DNA of 64,000 bases from JBCCXZ01 sp965228005 (GCA_965228005.1 CBDDGV010000001.1:434001-498000), one strand, 5' to 3'; positions 18,829 to 27,086 are shown, counted from the stretch's first letter. The notes: a model not told the origin generated them from the sequence alone. Numbers and translations: made by a program.

Positions 18829-19398
18829 ATGAACCAATCCTTGCTCTACTCTTGGCTGTGCCTAGTCATCTCTCTCGCATCGGCCGCCAGAGCAGAGGAG
18901 CGAACACTGTTTTCGTTTGATCGCACCGCTGCGGCCAAGGCATGGCGAGTCGTCAACGACGGCGTGATGGGCGGCCGATCGCGTGGTCGGTTCACGATCA
19001 ACGACGAGCACAACCTCGAATTCACCGGCACGCTCTCGCTCGAAAACAATGGTGGGTTTGCCTCGATTCGGGCTTCAGGAGACAAGCTTGGGCTGAAGCG
19101 GGGAGAGTCCGTGTTCATCCGCGTTCGGGGCGATGGCCGGGAGTACAGGTTCAACCTCTACACCCGAAGTGACCTGGGGGGCTACTCTTACCGCCAGTCT
19201 TTCGAGACCAGGAAGGGCGAGTGGGTTGAGGTTGAACTACCGATCGACCGCTTCGTCGCGACTTGGCGAGGCCGGGTCTTCCCCAACGAGGAATTCGATG
19301 CGAGTGAAGTCAGAGGTATGGGGATTCTGCTAGGCGACAAGAAGGCTGGACCCTTCCGACTGGAAGTCGCGTGGATCAAGACGGGTGTGAGCCAATAA
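18829..19398 (+). CDS. Secreted CIA30-like protein (189 aa)
   Basis: ATG 18829, with GAGG 5 bp upstream, gives a clean signal peptide (SWLCLVISLASAARAEE). The mature part starts with FSFD and contains WRVVNDGVMGGRSRGRF and GGFASIRASG, the pattern of the CIA30 family (complex I intermediate-associated protein 30), a galactose-binding-like beta-sandwich. In mitochondria CIA30 helps assemble complex I. The role of bacterial secreted members is unknown, and they may bind sugars or proteins in the periplasm. An open extension to 18736 has no signal peptide and is unlikely. Confidence 0.8.
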   Translation: MNQSLLYSWLCLVISLASAARAEERTLFSFDRTAAAKAWRVVNDGVMGGRSRGRFTINDEHNLEFTGTLSLENNGGFASIRASGDKLGLKRGESVFIRVRGDGREYRFNLYTRSDLGGYSYRQSFETRKGEWVEVELPIDRFVATWRGRVFPNEEFDASEVRGMGILLGDKKAGPFRLEVAWIKTGVSQ

Positions 19399-19817
19399 GC
19401 GGCGTTGCCATCCGATTGACTACCTTCCACAAGCGAACCGGTTCTTTGACTAGTACCGCTTAGCCCTACTTGCTCGTAGTGCGAGTGACGCCCAATTGGG
19501 TGCTCAGTTCGAACGAGGCGCCACCTAATCCTCACTAGAACGCCCCACTCGAAGGCGATCTCGTCGGTGACGGAAGGCACGGCCCATCTGACGAAAGTGG
19601 AAGGGCCCATAGCACACAAGCCGTCCACTCTATTGCACGTGGGCTGCATGCCAGCCACGACCGATTCCCCTGCATGCGAAACGCTAAAACCAACAATGGG
19701 CCATCATTGTCCCGGGGGCCTTGAATGCGAGATTTCATGCCTATAGGTGGATTCACAGCAGTTCAATGCGGCGTTTAGTGACTGCTTTCAGCCTTACTAG
19801 CGATCTCCAATCGATTT
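19399..19817. other. Intergenic region upstream of the BMC operon, no gene seen
   Basis: There are about 420 bp between the CIA30-like gene and the phased repeats at 19818. Composition becomes AT-richer toward the right end. No supported coding frame was found. The promoter of the BMC operon probably lies here or within the repeat cluster. Confidence 0.5.
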
Positions 19818-19871
19818 TTTCTGATAGTTATCAATCATTTTCTGGTAGATTTGTAGATACTTTCTGGTTAG
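19818..19871 (+). promoter_or_regulatory. Three phased TTTCTGRTAG repeats, candidate DeoR operator
   Basis: TTTCTGATAG at 19818-19827, TTTCTGGTAG at 19839-19848 and TTTCTGGTTAG at 19861-19871 are direct repeats spaced 21 and 22 bp, about two helical turns. They sit in an AT-rich stretch 50-100 bp before the DeoR-type gene that heads the BMC operon. DeoR-family repressors often bind direct repeats, so this is a good candidate operator or promoter. The assignment is an inference. Confidence 0.5.
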
Positions 19872-19919
19872 CATTGCGGCTAATCACGGAGCCGAAGGTA
19901 TGGACCTGCTGGGAATGCT

Positions 19920-20714
19920 GTGCTGAAGCGTCGCGCCAACTTGCTCGAACTCGTTCGCCAGAATGGGTTTGCGTCGCTGCCAAGCCTGGCAGAAAGTCTC
20001 CAGGTTTCAGAATCCACGGTGCGGCGTGATCTGGCTCATCTGGAGCAGGAAGGTCTGGCAAAGCGGACGCATGGTGGAGCGTTCTACTCCGGTCCCTCAC
20101 CAGACTTGCCCCACTTCAGGAATCGACAGAACGCGGAATGGGGCAAGAAACGGGCGATCGCTCGAGTGGCTGCTGAGATCCTGAGAGGGACGAACACCCT
20201 GCTCTTGGATGGCGGCAGCACGACCTACGAGTTGGCGTGTTTACTGATCGATCGACCTATGCAGGTCGTGACCAATTCCTTGCCGCTCGCGAACCTGTTT
20301 AGCTCGCGGCGGGAGGTTGAAACGATCTTGGTCGGCGGATACTTGCAGCCGACCACCGGCGTGCTGCTCGGCCCTTACGCAGAAGAGATGCTGGGTTCCC
20401 TGAAAGTGCGGGTGGGCGTGATTAGCGCTGCGGGAGTAGCGGAGTCGGGCCTTTACAACAGCAACCATATGACGGCCAGCACTCAGCAAGCGATGGTTCG
20501 CGTAGCGGATGAAGTGATCTTGGTAGCGGACAGCACCAAGTTTGGCCGCCAGAGTATCGCCCACCTTTGCGGCTTAGATGAAATCGACCGGATCGTCGTC
20601 GACACCGAGCTCTCCCAAGAATGGCGAGACGTGATCACTTCTGCCGGCGTGTCACTGCATTTGGCCGAGCCGACGAGCGAAGAAACCGCCGACCCTGAGA
20701 AGACACCCAGATAA
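19920..20714 (+). CDS. DeoR-family transcriptional regulator heading the BMC operon (264 aa)
   Basis: The N-terminal winged helix-turn-helix (about residues 4-58) contains the DeoR signature VSESTVRRDLAHLEQEGLAKRTHGGAF (quoted loosely). A DeoR sensor domain follows, with LLLDGGSTTYELA and VTNSLPLANLF, which bind sugar phosphates in this family. The start is GTG 19920; an ATG five bases earlier runs into a stop at once. The gene begins the operon, 23 bp before pduL. It probably represses the operon until a fucose or rhamnose pathway phosphate accumulates, by family knowledge. The phased repeats upstream are its likely operator. Confidence 0.9.
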   Translation: MLKRRANLLELVRQNGFASLPSLAESLQVSESTVRRDLAHLEQEGLAKRTHGGAFYSGPSPDLPHFRNRQNAEWGKKRAIARVAAEILRGTNTLLLDGGSTTYELACLLIDRPMQVVTNSLPLANLFSSRREVETILVGGYLQPTTGVLLGPYAEEMLGSLKVRVGVISAAGVAESGLYNSNHMTASTQQAMVRVADEVILVADSTKFGRQSIAHLCGLDEIDRIVVDTELSQEWRDVITSAGVSLHLAEPTSEETADPEKTPR

Positions 20715-20737
20715 GAGCGCCTCGGGCGTCGACTGCC

Positions 20738-21451
20738 ATGCCTATCGCAACTCACGATCGCCGCGAACTGGAGCGTGTTGTCCGCGAGGTCGTACGGAGT
20801 CACTACCAATTCTCTGAGATCAACGACAGCACGCGTGCGTCCGTCGTCGCCAAGCCTCACCTCGTCGTGAGCGTTTCCGCTCGCCATGTTCACCTCACGG
20901 ACGAGCACGTCGAGATGCTGTTCGGTCCGGGTCGCACGCTGACGCCGGAGAAGGACTTGTACCAGGACGGATTCTACGCCGCGGAGGAGACCGTGATGGT
21001 GGTCGGCCCGCGGCGGCGGATGCTCCCCAACGTGCGGGTGCTCGGCCCGACGCGGCCGCACAGCCAGGTCGAGTTGGCGTTTACGGACGGCATCTCGCTC
21101 GGGATCGACTTGCCGGTGCGGGCGAGCGGGAAGATCGACGGGACACCTGGTTGCGTGCTCGTAGGCCCGGCGGGCGTGGTCGAGTTGAGCCAAGGGGTGA
21201 TCCGCGCGGAGCGGCACGTCCACATGAGTCACCGGGACGCCGAGTTCTACGGCGTTCGGAACGGCGACCGGATGAACCTCCGGATCGAGTCGTCCAGCAG
21301 CCTGGTTTTTGAAGACCTCCTGGTTCGGGCCGACGAGAACAGCAAGCTCGAGGTGCACATCGACACCGACGAGGGGAACGCGGCCGATTTGGACAACGCG
21401 ACCGAGGTGATGCTCGAGAAGCAGCAGCCGTGCCAGTGCAGCGCGGGATAG
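20738..21451 (+). CDS. pduL: PduL-type phosphate acyltransferase of the microcompartment (237 aa)
   Basis: PduL moves an acyl group between CoA and phosphate. In this compartment it should make lactyl-phosphate from lactyl-CoA and free the CoA for the aldehyde dehydrogenase. The family metal sites are visible as SARHVHLT (about residues 47-54) and ERHVHMSH (about 157-164). The core is two beta-barrel domains. The first 20 residues contain an amphipathic helix, RRELERVVREVVRSHY, with the pattern of an encapsulation peptide. It lies between the regulator and the first shell gene. AckA, which would use its acyl phosphate, is three genes downstream. Confidence 0.93.
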   Translation: MPIATHDRRELERVVREVVRSHYQFSEINDSTRASVVAKPHLVVSVSARHVHLTDEHVEMLFGPGRTLTPEKDLYQDGFYAAEETVMVVGPRRRMLPNVRVLGPTRPHSQVELAFTDGISLGIDLPVRASGKIDGTPGCVLVGPAGVVELSQGVIRAERHVHMSHRDAEFYGVRNGDRMNLRIESSSSLVFEDLLVRADENSKLEVHIDTDEGNAADLDNATEVMLEKQQPCQCSAG

Positions 21452-21565
21452 CAGACGAGGAGAACGACCGCCTTGTGGGCGGGCGATTGCAATAGGAACC
21501 CTAACTTTTTGGTTTGGCCCTTTCGGGTTTGACCGTTTCCGGATTGACATCGAGGACAGCAAAAA
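21452..21565 (+). promoter_or_regulatory. Leader before the first shell gene
   Basis: This 114-bp gap, one of the largest in the operon, has an AT/GT-rich stretch with repeated GGTTTG/GGGTTTG. It ends in GAGGA nine bases before the BMC-H start. It may be an internal promoter or an mRNA processing or stability site that raises shell protein output. No T-tract hairpin was seen. Confidence 0.3.
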
Positions 21566-21865
21566 ATGGCGAAGACAGTCGAGGCGCTCGGCATGATCGA
21601 GACCAAGGGGTTCACGCCCCTGGTGGAGGCGACCGACGCGATGCTGAAGGCAGCGAACGTAGAGTTCCTGTCGTGGGACAAAGTGGGCTCTGGTCTGGCG
21701 TCGGTTTTCGTGACGGGCGACGTCGCCGCGGTAAAGGCCGCGACCGACGCGGGCGCCGCCGCCGCGGGCCGCATCGGCGAGGTGATCAGCGTGCAGGTGA
21801 TCCCCCGTCCGCACGAAGACGTTGAATCCGTTCTGAAGAAGAAGGCCGCGTCCGCGAAGGGCTAG
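21566..21865 (+). CDS. BMC-H shell hexamer protein 1 (99 aa)
   Basis: This is a single-domain BMC protein (Pf00936 type) that forms the hexameric tiles of the shell. It opens with EALGMIETKGFTPLVEATDA, the hallmark of the fold, and ends near GEVISVQVIPRPH. A 15-residue Lys/Ala-rich tail follows. The pore loop region around residues 35-42 reads SWDKVGSG, unlike its neighbour, so the two shell proteins may pass different metabolites. A strong GAGGA ribosome site precedes ATG 21566. The next BMC-H starts 44 bp after the stop. Confidence 0.95.
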   Translation: MAKTVEALGMIETKGFTPLVEATDAMLKAANVEFLSWDKVGSGLASVFVTGDVAAVKAATDAGAAAAGRIGEVISVQVIPRPHEDVESVLKKKAASAKG

Positions 21866-21909
21866 GCGTTTCCCAGGCTCCAACACCAAGACACTACTCG
21901 AGGAAGATC

Positions 21910-22179
21910 ATGCAACAGGCGATTGGATTAGTAGAAACGAAGGGTCTGGTGCCTCTGGTTGAGGCTACCGACGCCATGGCCAAAGCGGCGAACGTCACTG
22001 TGGAGCGCCGCATCGATTTGGGCGGCGGGCTTGTGACGACGGTTGTCAGTGGCGACGTGGGCAGCGTGCGTGCTGCCGTTGAGGCAGGCGCCGCGGCCGC
22101 AAGCCAAGTGGGCGAGTTGATCTCGAGCCACATCATCGCCCGCCCCTCCGACGGAGTTGTCGCGGCCTACTTCAAGTAG
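21910..22179 (+). CDS. BMC-H shell hexamer protein 2 (89 aa)
   Basis: This second single-domain shell protein opens with QQAIGLVETKGLVPLVEATD and ends with SHIIARPSDGVVAAYFK. It is related to BMC-H 1 but lacks the Lys-rich tail, and its pore loop is different (RRIDLGGG at about 34-41). AGGAAG lies just upstream of ATG 21910. The 89-residue length is typical. Published planctomycete compartments of this class also have two BMC-H proteins side by side. Confidence 0.95.
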   Translation: MQQAIGLVETKGLVPLVEATDAMAKAANVTVERRIDLGGGLVTTVVSGDVGSVRAAVEAGAAAASQVGELISSHIIARPSDGVVAAYFK

Positions 22180-22250
22180 GCACAGCTTCCTGGCAAGCGA
22201 CGGCTCGCGAGCAGTAGGCCATCCACCAGACTCGCCAAACGAGACTCACC

Positions 22251-23447
22251 ATGAAGGTGCTAGTTGCTAACTTGGGCTCCACGAGCTTCAAGTATCGACT
22301 ATTCGAAATGGACGACGAGCGTGAGCTCGCGCGGGGGGGAGTTGAGCGTATTGGCGATCGAGAGAGCCGTTCGTTCGTCGAGATCGGAGGCGACCGGAGG
22401 GAGCTTTCCGTCTCTGCGGCGGATCACGGCGCCGCGGTGGAAGCGTGCCTCGCTCAGCTGACGGACCCCGAGACGGGTTGCCTGGCGTCTGCTGACGAAG
22501 TCAACGCGATTGGCTTCAAGGCGGTTCACGGCGGGCGGGTCGGCGGGGTCAGGCAGGTTGATTCCGATGTGCTGGAGGCGATGGAGGAAATGGCGCAGGC
22601 GGCGCCTGCACACAACCCGCCGTACGTGGCGGCGATGCGTCAACTGCAGCAGAAGCTGCCAGATATCCCGTTGGTTGCTGCGTTCGAAACGGAGTTTCAT
22701 CAGACGATCCCAGAGCGGCTGAGTAGCTACTCGGTACCACGCGAGTGGTTTGAGTCGTTCGGGGTTCGGCGGTACGGCTTTCACGGGGCAAGCCATCGTT
22801 TCGTAAGTGAACGGGTCGCAGAGCTCTTGGGGCGCGACGACTTGCGTGTCATATCGTGCCACCTGGGCGGCTCGAGCAGTCTGTGCGCCACACGCGGCGG
22901 GCAGAGCGTTGCGGCGTCGATGGGCATGAGCCCGCAGTCGGGGCTTCCGCAGAACAACCGGGTGGGCGACTTTGACCCGTTCGCCCTACCGCTGCTCATG
23001 AACCGCATGGACAAAACGCTGGACGAAGTGCTCGAGATGTTGGCCAACCAAGCAGGCCTTCTTGGACTGTCGGGCGTGAGCGGCGATGTCCGCGATCTGT
23101 CGGAGGCTACGCAACAGGGAAACGAACAGGCTCGGCTGGCGTTGGACGTCTACACGAGCAGCGTGAGGCACTACCTGGGCGCCTACCTGGTAGAGCTGGG
23201 CGGAGCGGACGTGATCGCCTTCGCCGGAGGCATCGGTGAGAACAGCGACGAGTTGCGGAAGGCCGTTTGCGAGGGCCTCCAGGAGCTGGGGGTGGTGTTG
23301 GACCTCGAGAAGAACGCCGGCGCTCGGGACGAAGGACCGATCCACGCCGCGAACAGCCGGACGCAGATTTGGATTGTGCCGACCAACGAGGAGATCGTCG
23401 TCGCACGACAAACGCGGGAACTCCTCGGTCAGCCTGTAACCCAATGA
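22251..23447 (+). CDS. ackA: Acetate kinase-family acyl kinase
   Basis: This enzyme converts acyl phosphate and ADP to a carboxylate and ATP. In this operon it would make lactate (or acetate/propionate) and ATP from the PduL product. It opens with VLVANLGSTSFKYRLF (actin-like ATPase fold) and has RRYGFHGASHRFVSER, CHLGGSSSLCATRGG, SMGMSPQSGLPQNNRVGDFDP (adjacent blocks), and FAGGIGENSDELR. The length of 398 aa is normal. No terminal encapsulation helix is evident, so it may act in the cytosol. It is 18 bp upstream of the first pentameric vertex protein. Confidence 0.9.
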   Translation: MKVLVANLGSTSFKYRLFEMDDERELARGGVERIGDRESRSFVEIGGDRRELSVSAADHGAAVEACLAQLTDPETGCLASADEVNAIGFKAVHGGRVGGVRQVDSDVLEAMEEMAQAAPAHNPPYVAAMRQLQQKLPDIPLVAAFETEFHQTIPERLSSYSVPREWFESFGVRRYGFHGASHRFVSERVAELLGRDDLRVISCHLGGSSSLCATRGGQSVAASMGMSPQSGLPQNNRVGDFDPFALPLLMNRMDKTLDEVLEMLANQAGLLGLSGVSGDVRDLSEATQQGNEQARLALDVYTSSVRHYLGAYLVELGGADVIAFAGGIGENSDELRKAVCEGLQELGVVLDLEKNAGARDEGPIHAANSRTQIWIVPTNEEIVVARQTRELLGQPVTQ

Positions 23448-23465
23448 ACTTGCGGAGTGTTTCAG

Positions 23466-23777
23466 ATGTTTCTCGCGCGGGTAACCGGATCGTTAGTTTC
23501 GACGCAGAAGGTCGACACGCTGTGCGGCCACAAGCTGCTCGTCGTCGAGCCGTGCCGATTAGACCCTGAGAATCGCACCGAGCTAGTGAGCGCCGGTCGC
23601 ACCTTCGTGGCGGTCGACACGCTGGGGGTCGGCGAGGGCGAGTTGGTGCTGATTACTCAGGGCTCCAGCGCACGCCTGACGCCCGAGACGAAGAACCTAC
23701 CGATCGACACCGTAGTTATCGGCATCGTCGATCGCGTCGACGTCGGACAGAAGACCGTATTCAGCCATAACACTTGA
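23466..23777 (+). CDS. BMC-P shell pentamer protein 1 (EutN/CcmL family, 103 aa)
   Basis: This is a small beta-barrel vertex protein that forms pentamers and closes the shell corners. It opens with MFLARVTGSLVSTQKVDTL and has GHKLLVVEPCRLD, VAVDTLGVGEGELVLI and the late TVVIGIVDRVDV, all typical of EutN/CcmL. ATG 23466 with GCGGAG nine bases upstream is preferred over the GTG three codons earlier. The TGA stop lies just ahead of the aldehyde dehydrogenase. It is one of three different BMC-P proteins in the operon. Confidence 0.93.
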   Translation: MFLARVTGSLVSTQKVDTLCGHKLLVVEPCRLDPENRTELVSAGRTFVAVDTLGVGEGELVLITQGSSARLTPETKNLPIDTVVIGIVDRVDVGQKTVFSHNT

Positions 23778-23815
23778 TTCAGCCACAACACGAAGCAACG
23801 CGCAGCAACTCAGCC

Positions 23816-25252
23816 ATGATGCAGCTCGATGAAACTACACTGAAGTCCGTAATCCAGCAGGTCCTGGCTGAGGTCGGCCAGAGGCCCGGCTTATCGCCGT
23901 CCAACGGCTACTACGGACGAAACGGGGTGTTCTCGTGCGTCGATCAGGCCGTGGCGGCGGCCAACGATGCGTTCGATCAGCTCAGCAGCCGCACGATCGA
24001 GGACCGCAAACGAATCATCGACCACATCCGTCGGATCTCGATCGACCAATGCGTCGAGCTCGGCACGATGGAAATGGAGGAGACGCAAGTCGGCCGCCTG
24101 GAGCACAAGATCGAGAAACTCCGGACTCTCGGTGAGCGGGCGCCGGGCGTCGAGTTCCTCAAGTCCGAGGTCTTCAGCGGCAGCAATGGGCTCGCCGTCA
24201 TTGAGCACGCCCCCTACGGGGTCATCGGGGCGATCACGCCGGTGACCCACTCGTTGCCGACGATCACGGGCAACGCGGTGAGCATGATCGCGGGCGGCAA
24301 CACGCTGGTGGTGAACCCGCACCCGAGCGGAAAGCGAATCGCGGCGGAGGGCGTGCGACGCTTCAACGCGGCCATCGCGGCGGACATCGGCATCGACAAC
24401 CTGATCTGCGTGATCGAGGAACCGACGCTAGAGTCGGCGAACGCCTTGTTCACTCACCGCGGGATCGCGTGCATCTGCGTCACCGGCGGGCCAGCCGTGG
24501 CGCGGGCGGCGCTCAACAGCGGGAAGCGAGCGGTTGTCGCCGGGCCTGGCAACCCACCGGTAGTCGTCGACGAGACGGCCGACTTCGATCGCGCTGCCCG
24601 CTGCATCATCCAGGGCGCTGCGTACGACAACAACCTGCTGTGTATTGCTGAGAAAGAGGTCTTCTGTACCGAAGCGGCGATGGACCCCATGCTTACCGCA
24701 ATGGAGAAGGCCGGCGCAGTACGGCTCAGTGCCAATGAGATTGACCGGCTGACGGCCGTTGCGATCACCAGCGTTGGCGATGGTGAGAAAAAGCACGACG
24801 TGGCAGCGAAGGACTTCATCGGCCAGGACGCCGCGGTGTTGGCCAGGGCCGCCGGCCGCGACGTTCCGGCGGGTACGGAGTTGCTCTTCGGTGAGACTTC
24901 GGAAACCAGCCCGTTTGTGCCCGTCGAGCAGATGATGCCCTTCGTGCCCTTCGTGCGTTGCCGCGACATCCACGAAGCGATCGCGAAGGCGAAGCACTAC
25001 GAGCACGGTTTCCGGCACACGGCGATGATCCACACGAACAACGTGAAGCACATGACGATGATGGGCCGGGCGATGGACACGACGTTGTTCGTCAAGAACG
25101 GGCCATCGATGGCTTCATTGGGCCTGGGCGGTGAAGGGTACCTGTCGTACAGCATCGCGACGCCCACCGGTGAGGGAGTGACCACGCCGCTGACCTTTAC
25201 GCGTGAGCGGCGGTGCTCCTTGATCGATGACCTGCACATCCTCGGACGATAA
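23816..25252 (+). CDS. CoA-acylating aldehyde dehydrogenase of the microcompartment (PduP/EutE type)
   Basis: This enzyme oxidises an aldehyde with NAD+ and CoA to acyl-CoA. Here the likely substrate is L-lactaldehyde, giving lactyl-CoA. The N-terminus MMQLDETTLKSVIQQVLAEV is an amphipathic encapsulation-type helix, separated by a short linker from the ALDH fold. The fold shows GAITPVTHSLPTITGN and NPHPSG, and the catalytic cysteine is about residue 276 in NNLLCIAEKEVF. ATG 23816 was chosen because the peptide starts there; a TTG at 23774 that overlaps the preceding stop would add 14 residues of no clear role. It is followed after 11 bp by the second BMC-P. Confidence 0.92.
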   Translation: MMQLDETTLKSVIQQVLAEVGQRPGLSPSNGYYGRNGVFSCVDQAVAAANDAFDQLSSRTIEDRKRIIDHIRRISIDQCVELGTMEMEETQVGRLEHKIEKLRTLGERAPGVEFLKSEVFSGSNGLAVIEHAPYGVIGAITPVTHSLPTITGNAVSMIAGGNTLVVNPHPSGKRIAAEGVRRFNAAIAADIGIDNLICVIEEPTLESANALFTHRGIACICVTGGPAVARAALNSGKRAVVAGPGNPPVVVDETADFDRAARCIIQGAAYDNNLLCIAEKEVFCTEAAMDPMLTAMEKAGAVRLSANEIDRLTAVAITSVGDGEKKHDVAAKDFIGQDAAVLARAAGRDVPAGTELLFGETSETSPFVPVEQMMPFVPFVRCRDIHEAIAKAKHYEHGFRHTAMIHTNNVKHMTMMGRAMDTTLFVKNGPSMASLGLGGEGYLSYSIATPTGEGVTTPLTFTRERRCSLIDDLHILGR

Positions 25253-25263
25253 GCGAAGCCGAC

Positions 25264-25527
25264 GTGTTGAATGGCAAGGTAGTAGGAACGGCGACCTCCA
25301 CGGTCAAGCACGAGTCGCTTGAGCGGTGGAAGATGTTGCTCGTTCAGCCCTACGGACCGGACGGCAGCACGCCCGACGGGCACCCCTTCCTTGCGATCGA
25401 CACGTGCTGCGGGGCCGGGTTCGGAGACGAAATCATCATGACCAGCGATGGCCGCGCGGCACGAGAGGCAGTGGGGTCCGAGAACACCCCCGTAAGGTGG
25501 ACCGTGATCGGGGTGGTGGATCCGTGA
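25264..25527 (+). CDS. BMC-P shell pentamer protein 2 (EutN/CcmL family, 87 aa)
   Basis: This is the second vertex protein of the operon. The GTG start gives MLNGKVVGTATSTVKHESL, followed by KMLLVQPYGPDG, FLAIDTCCGAGFGDEII and the C-terminal VRWTVIGVVDP, all matching the EutN/CcmL barrel. It differs clearly from the other two BMC-P proteins, as is usual in these loci. Its TGA overlaps the GTG start of the next gene, so translation of the two is probably coupled. Confidence 0.93.
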   Translation: MLNGKVVGTATSTVKHESLERWKMLLVQPYGPDGSTPDGHPFLAIDTCCGAGFGDEIIMTSDGRAAREAVGSENTPVRWTVIGVVDP

Positions 25528-25802
25528 CGCTTACGCAGGAACAACTCGAGTGGATTGTCTCGGAGGTGGTCAGTCGTCTGCGCAGCGGCGGTCCTAGCGA
25601 GGCCCCGTCGGAGGCATCTGCAGGCTCGCTGTCGCTTAGTGAGCGGCTGGTGACACTCGAAACACTCCGGGGCCGCCTTGGCGGCGTCTCCGAGTTGCGG
25701 GTGGCGGCTGGGGCGGTCGTCACTCCGGCGGTGGTTGATCTGCTGAAGACTCACAACGTGCAACTCGTAAGGGGTTGCCCCAAGCAAACGAAGCAATCAT
25801 GA
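25524..25802 (+). CDS. Small conserved-looking BMC-operon protein of unknown function (92 aa)
   Basis: The GTG start at 25524 overlaps the stop of BMC-P 2 (GTGA), and the end overlaps the ATGA start of BMC-P 3, so it is tightly coupled to shell synthesis. Residues 3-20, LTQEQLEWIVSEVVSRLR, form an amphipathic helix like the encapsulation peptides of the operon's enzymes. A Gly/Ser/Ala-rich linker follows. The C-terminal half has GAVVTPAVVDLLKTHNVQLV, resembling the 'TP-x-A-x-D-x-L-x-x-x-x-I' tail motif seen in several Eut/Pdu proteins. No catalytic residues are evident. It may be a cargo adaptor or nucleating protein; that is inference. Confidence 0.75.
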   Translation: MTLTQEQLEWIVSEVVSRLRSGGPSEAPSEASAGSLSLSERLVTLETLRGRLGGVSELRVAAGAVVTPAVVDLLKTHNVQLVRGCPKQTKQS

Positions 25803-26092
25803 GAGTCGCTCAGGTCATCGGAAGCGTCGTGTTGAGCCGCAGCCACCCGAGCCTCGCGGGAGGCGCGTTGCGTTTGGCCGTGCCCATGACGCTTGAAGAA
25901 CTCACCGAGAGAGGCGAGCCGGCCGGCGAGTGCCTTGTCGTATGGGACGATTTCGGCGCGGGCGACGGCTCCCTGATCGCGCTCAGCGAAAGCGGGGAAG
26001 CCGCTCAACCGTTCCGTCCGGAACTGAAGCCGGTGGACGCCTACAACTCGGCCATCTTGGACAAGCTGGATTTGCAGAATAACGAATACTAG
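25799..26092 (+). CDS. BMC-P shell pentamer protein 3 (EutN/CcmL family, 97 aa)
   Basis: This is the third vertex protein. It starts at ATG 25799, inside the last codons of the 92-residue gene (ATGA overlap). It opens MRVAQVIGSVVLSRSHPSL and has LRLAVPMTLEELTERG and CLVVWDDFGAGDGSLIALS, a barrel pattern in line with EutN/CcmL. The C-terminus is longer and more polar than in the other two (ending KLDLQNNEY). An 86-bp gap follows before the aldolase. Confidence 0.9.
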   Translation: MRVAQVIGSVVLSRSHPSLAGGALRLAVPMTLEELTERGEPAGECLVVWDDFGAGDGSLIALSESGEAAQPFRPELKPVDAYNSAILDKLDLQNNEY

Positions 26093-26178
26093 AGAAGCAG
26101 GACGCGGCGGACGAATCAGCCGCCGGAGTCAGTAACGGAACAAACCAACATCAACAGGCACTCGACTAGGGCGACTCG

Positions 26179-27039
26179 ATGAATGTCCACCGGATGAAGC
26201 AGGAAATCTGCGAGATCGGCGACCGCATCTACAAGAAAGGATTTGCGGCGGCGAACGACGGCAACATCACCTACCGCATCAGCGACAACGAAGTACTGTG
26301 CACCCCGACGATGCACAGCAAGGGGTTCCTGAAGCCGGACGATATCTGCACGATCGACATGGAGGGCAACCAGATCGCGGGCTCGAAAAAACGGTCCAGC
26401 GAAGCGCTGCTCCACCTGGAGATCATGAAGGCCCGACCGGACGTCAAGAGCGTGGTGCATTGCCACCCGCCACACGCAACGGCCTTCGCAGTCGCCCGCG
26501 AGCCGATCCCCCAATGCGTTTTGCCGGAGGTCGAGGTCTTCCTGGGAGACGTGCCGATTACCAAGTACGAAACCCCGGGAAACAAGCAGTTCGCCGAGAC
26601 CATCTTGCCGTTCGTGCAGAAGACCAACGTGATCGTGCTCGCGAACCACGGCACGGTCAGCTACGGCGAGAACGTTGAGCGGGCCTATTGGTGGACCGAG
26701 ATTTTGGACGCCTACTGCCGGATCCTGATCCTTGCTAAGCAGGTCGGCAACGTGGAGTACCTCTCGAAGGAGAAGTCGCAAGAGTTGCTCGACCTGAAGC
26801 AGAAGTGGGGGTTTGACGACCCCAGGCTGCACAAGGAGTACGAGAACTGCGACATCTGCGCGAACGACATCTTCCGCGACAGCTGGGAAGAAGCTGGGGT
26901 CGAACGTCGCGGATTCGCAGCCCCACCCCCGATGGCTCCCGCCGCCTCGTCCAGCTCACCGCCTGCTGCGGCTGGCGACCAGGAAGCGATGGTGCAGTTG
27001 ATCACGGATCGGGTGATGGAAGCGCTGACGAAGCAATAG
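26179..27039 (+). CDS. Class II (zinc) aldolase for L-fuculose/L-rhamnulose 1-phosphate, with C-terminal encapsulation tail
   Basis: It cleaves a deoxyketose 1-phosphate to DHAP and L-lactaldehyde, the entry reaction of this class of compartment. It is an AraD/FucA-type fold with zinc ligands HCH at residues 94-96 (VVHCHPPHA) and H157 (ANHGTVSYGE), and a likely catalytic Glu in SSEALLHL. After the catalytic domain, a Pro/Ala/Ser linker (about 238-262) leads to DQEAMVQLITDRVMEALTKQ at the very end. This amphipathic helix has the encapsulation-peptide pattern, here at the C-terminus. The start is ATG 26179. The two candidate substrates cannot be told apart from sequence. Confidence 0.92.
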   Translation: MNVHRMKQEICEIGDRIYKKGFAAANDGNITYRISDNEVLCTPTMHSKGFLKPDDICTIDMEGNQIAGSKKRSSEALLHLEIMKARPDVKSVVHCHPPHATAFAVAREPIPQCVLPEVEVFLGDVPITKYETPGNKQFAETILPFVQKTNVIVLANHGTVSYGENVERAYWWTEILDAYCRILILAKQVGNVEYLSKEKSQELLDLKQKWGFDDPRLHKEYENCDICANDIFRDSWEEAGVERRGFAAPPPMAPAASSSSPPAAAGDQEAMVQLITDRVMEALTKQ

Positions 27040-27086
27040 GACACGGCGGACGCACCACTTCCGCGACCTGACATCCAGAGGGCGAC

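Noticed and set aside
20483..21889. Minus-strand open frame of 468 codons across the DeoR, PduL and BMC-H genes
   Set aside because: It crosses three clearly identified plus-strand genes and matches no family.
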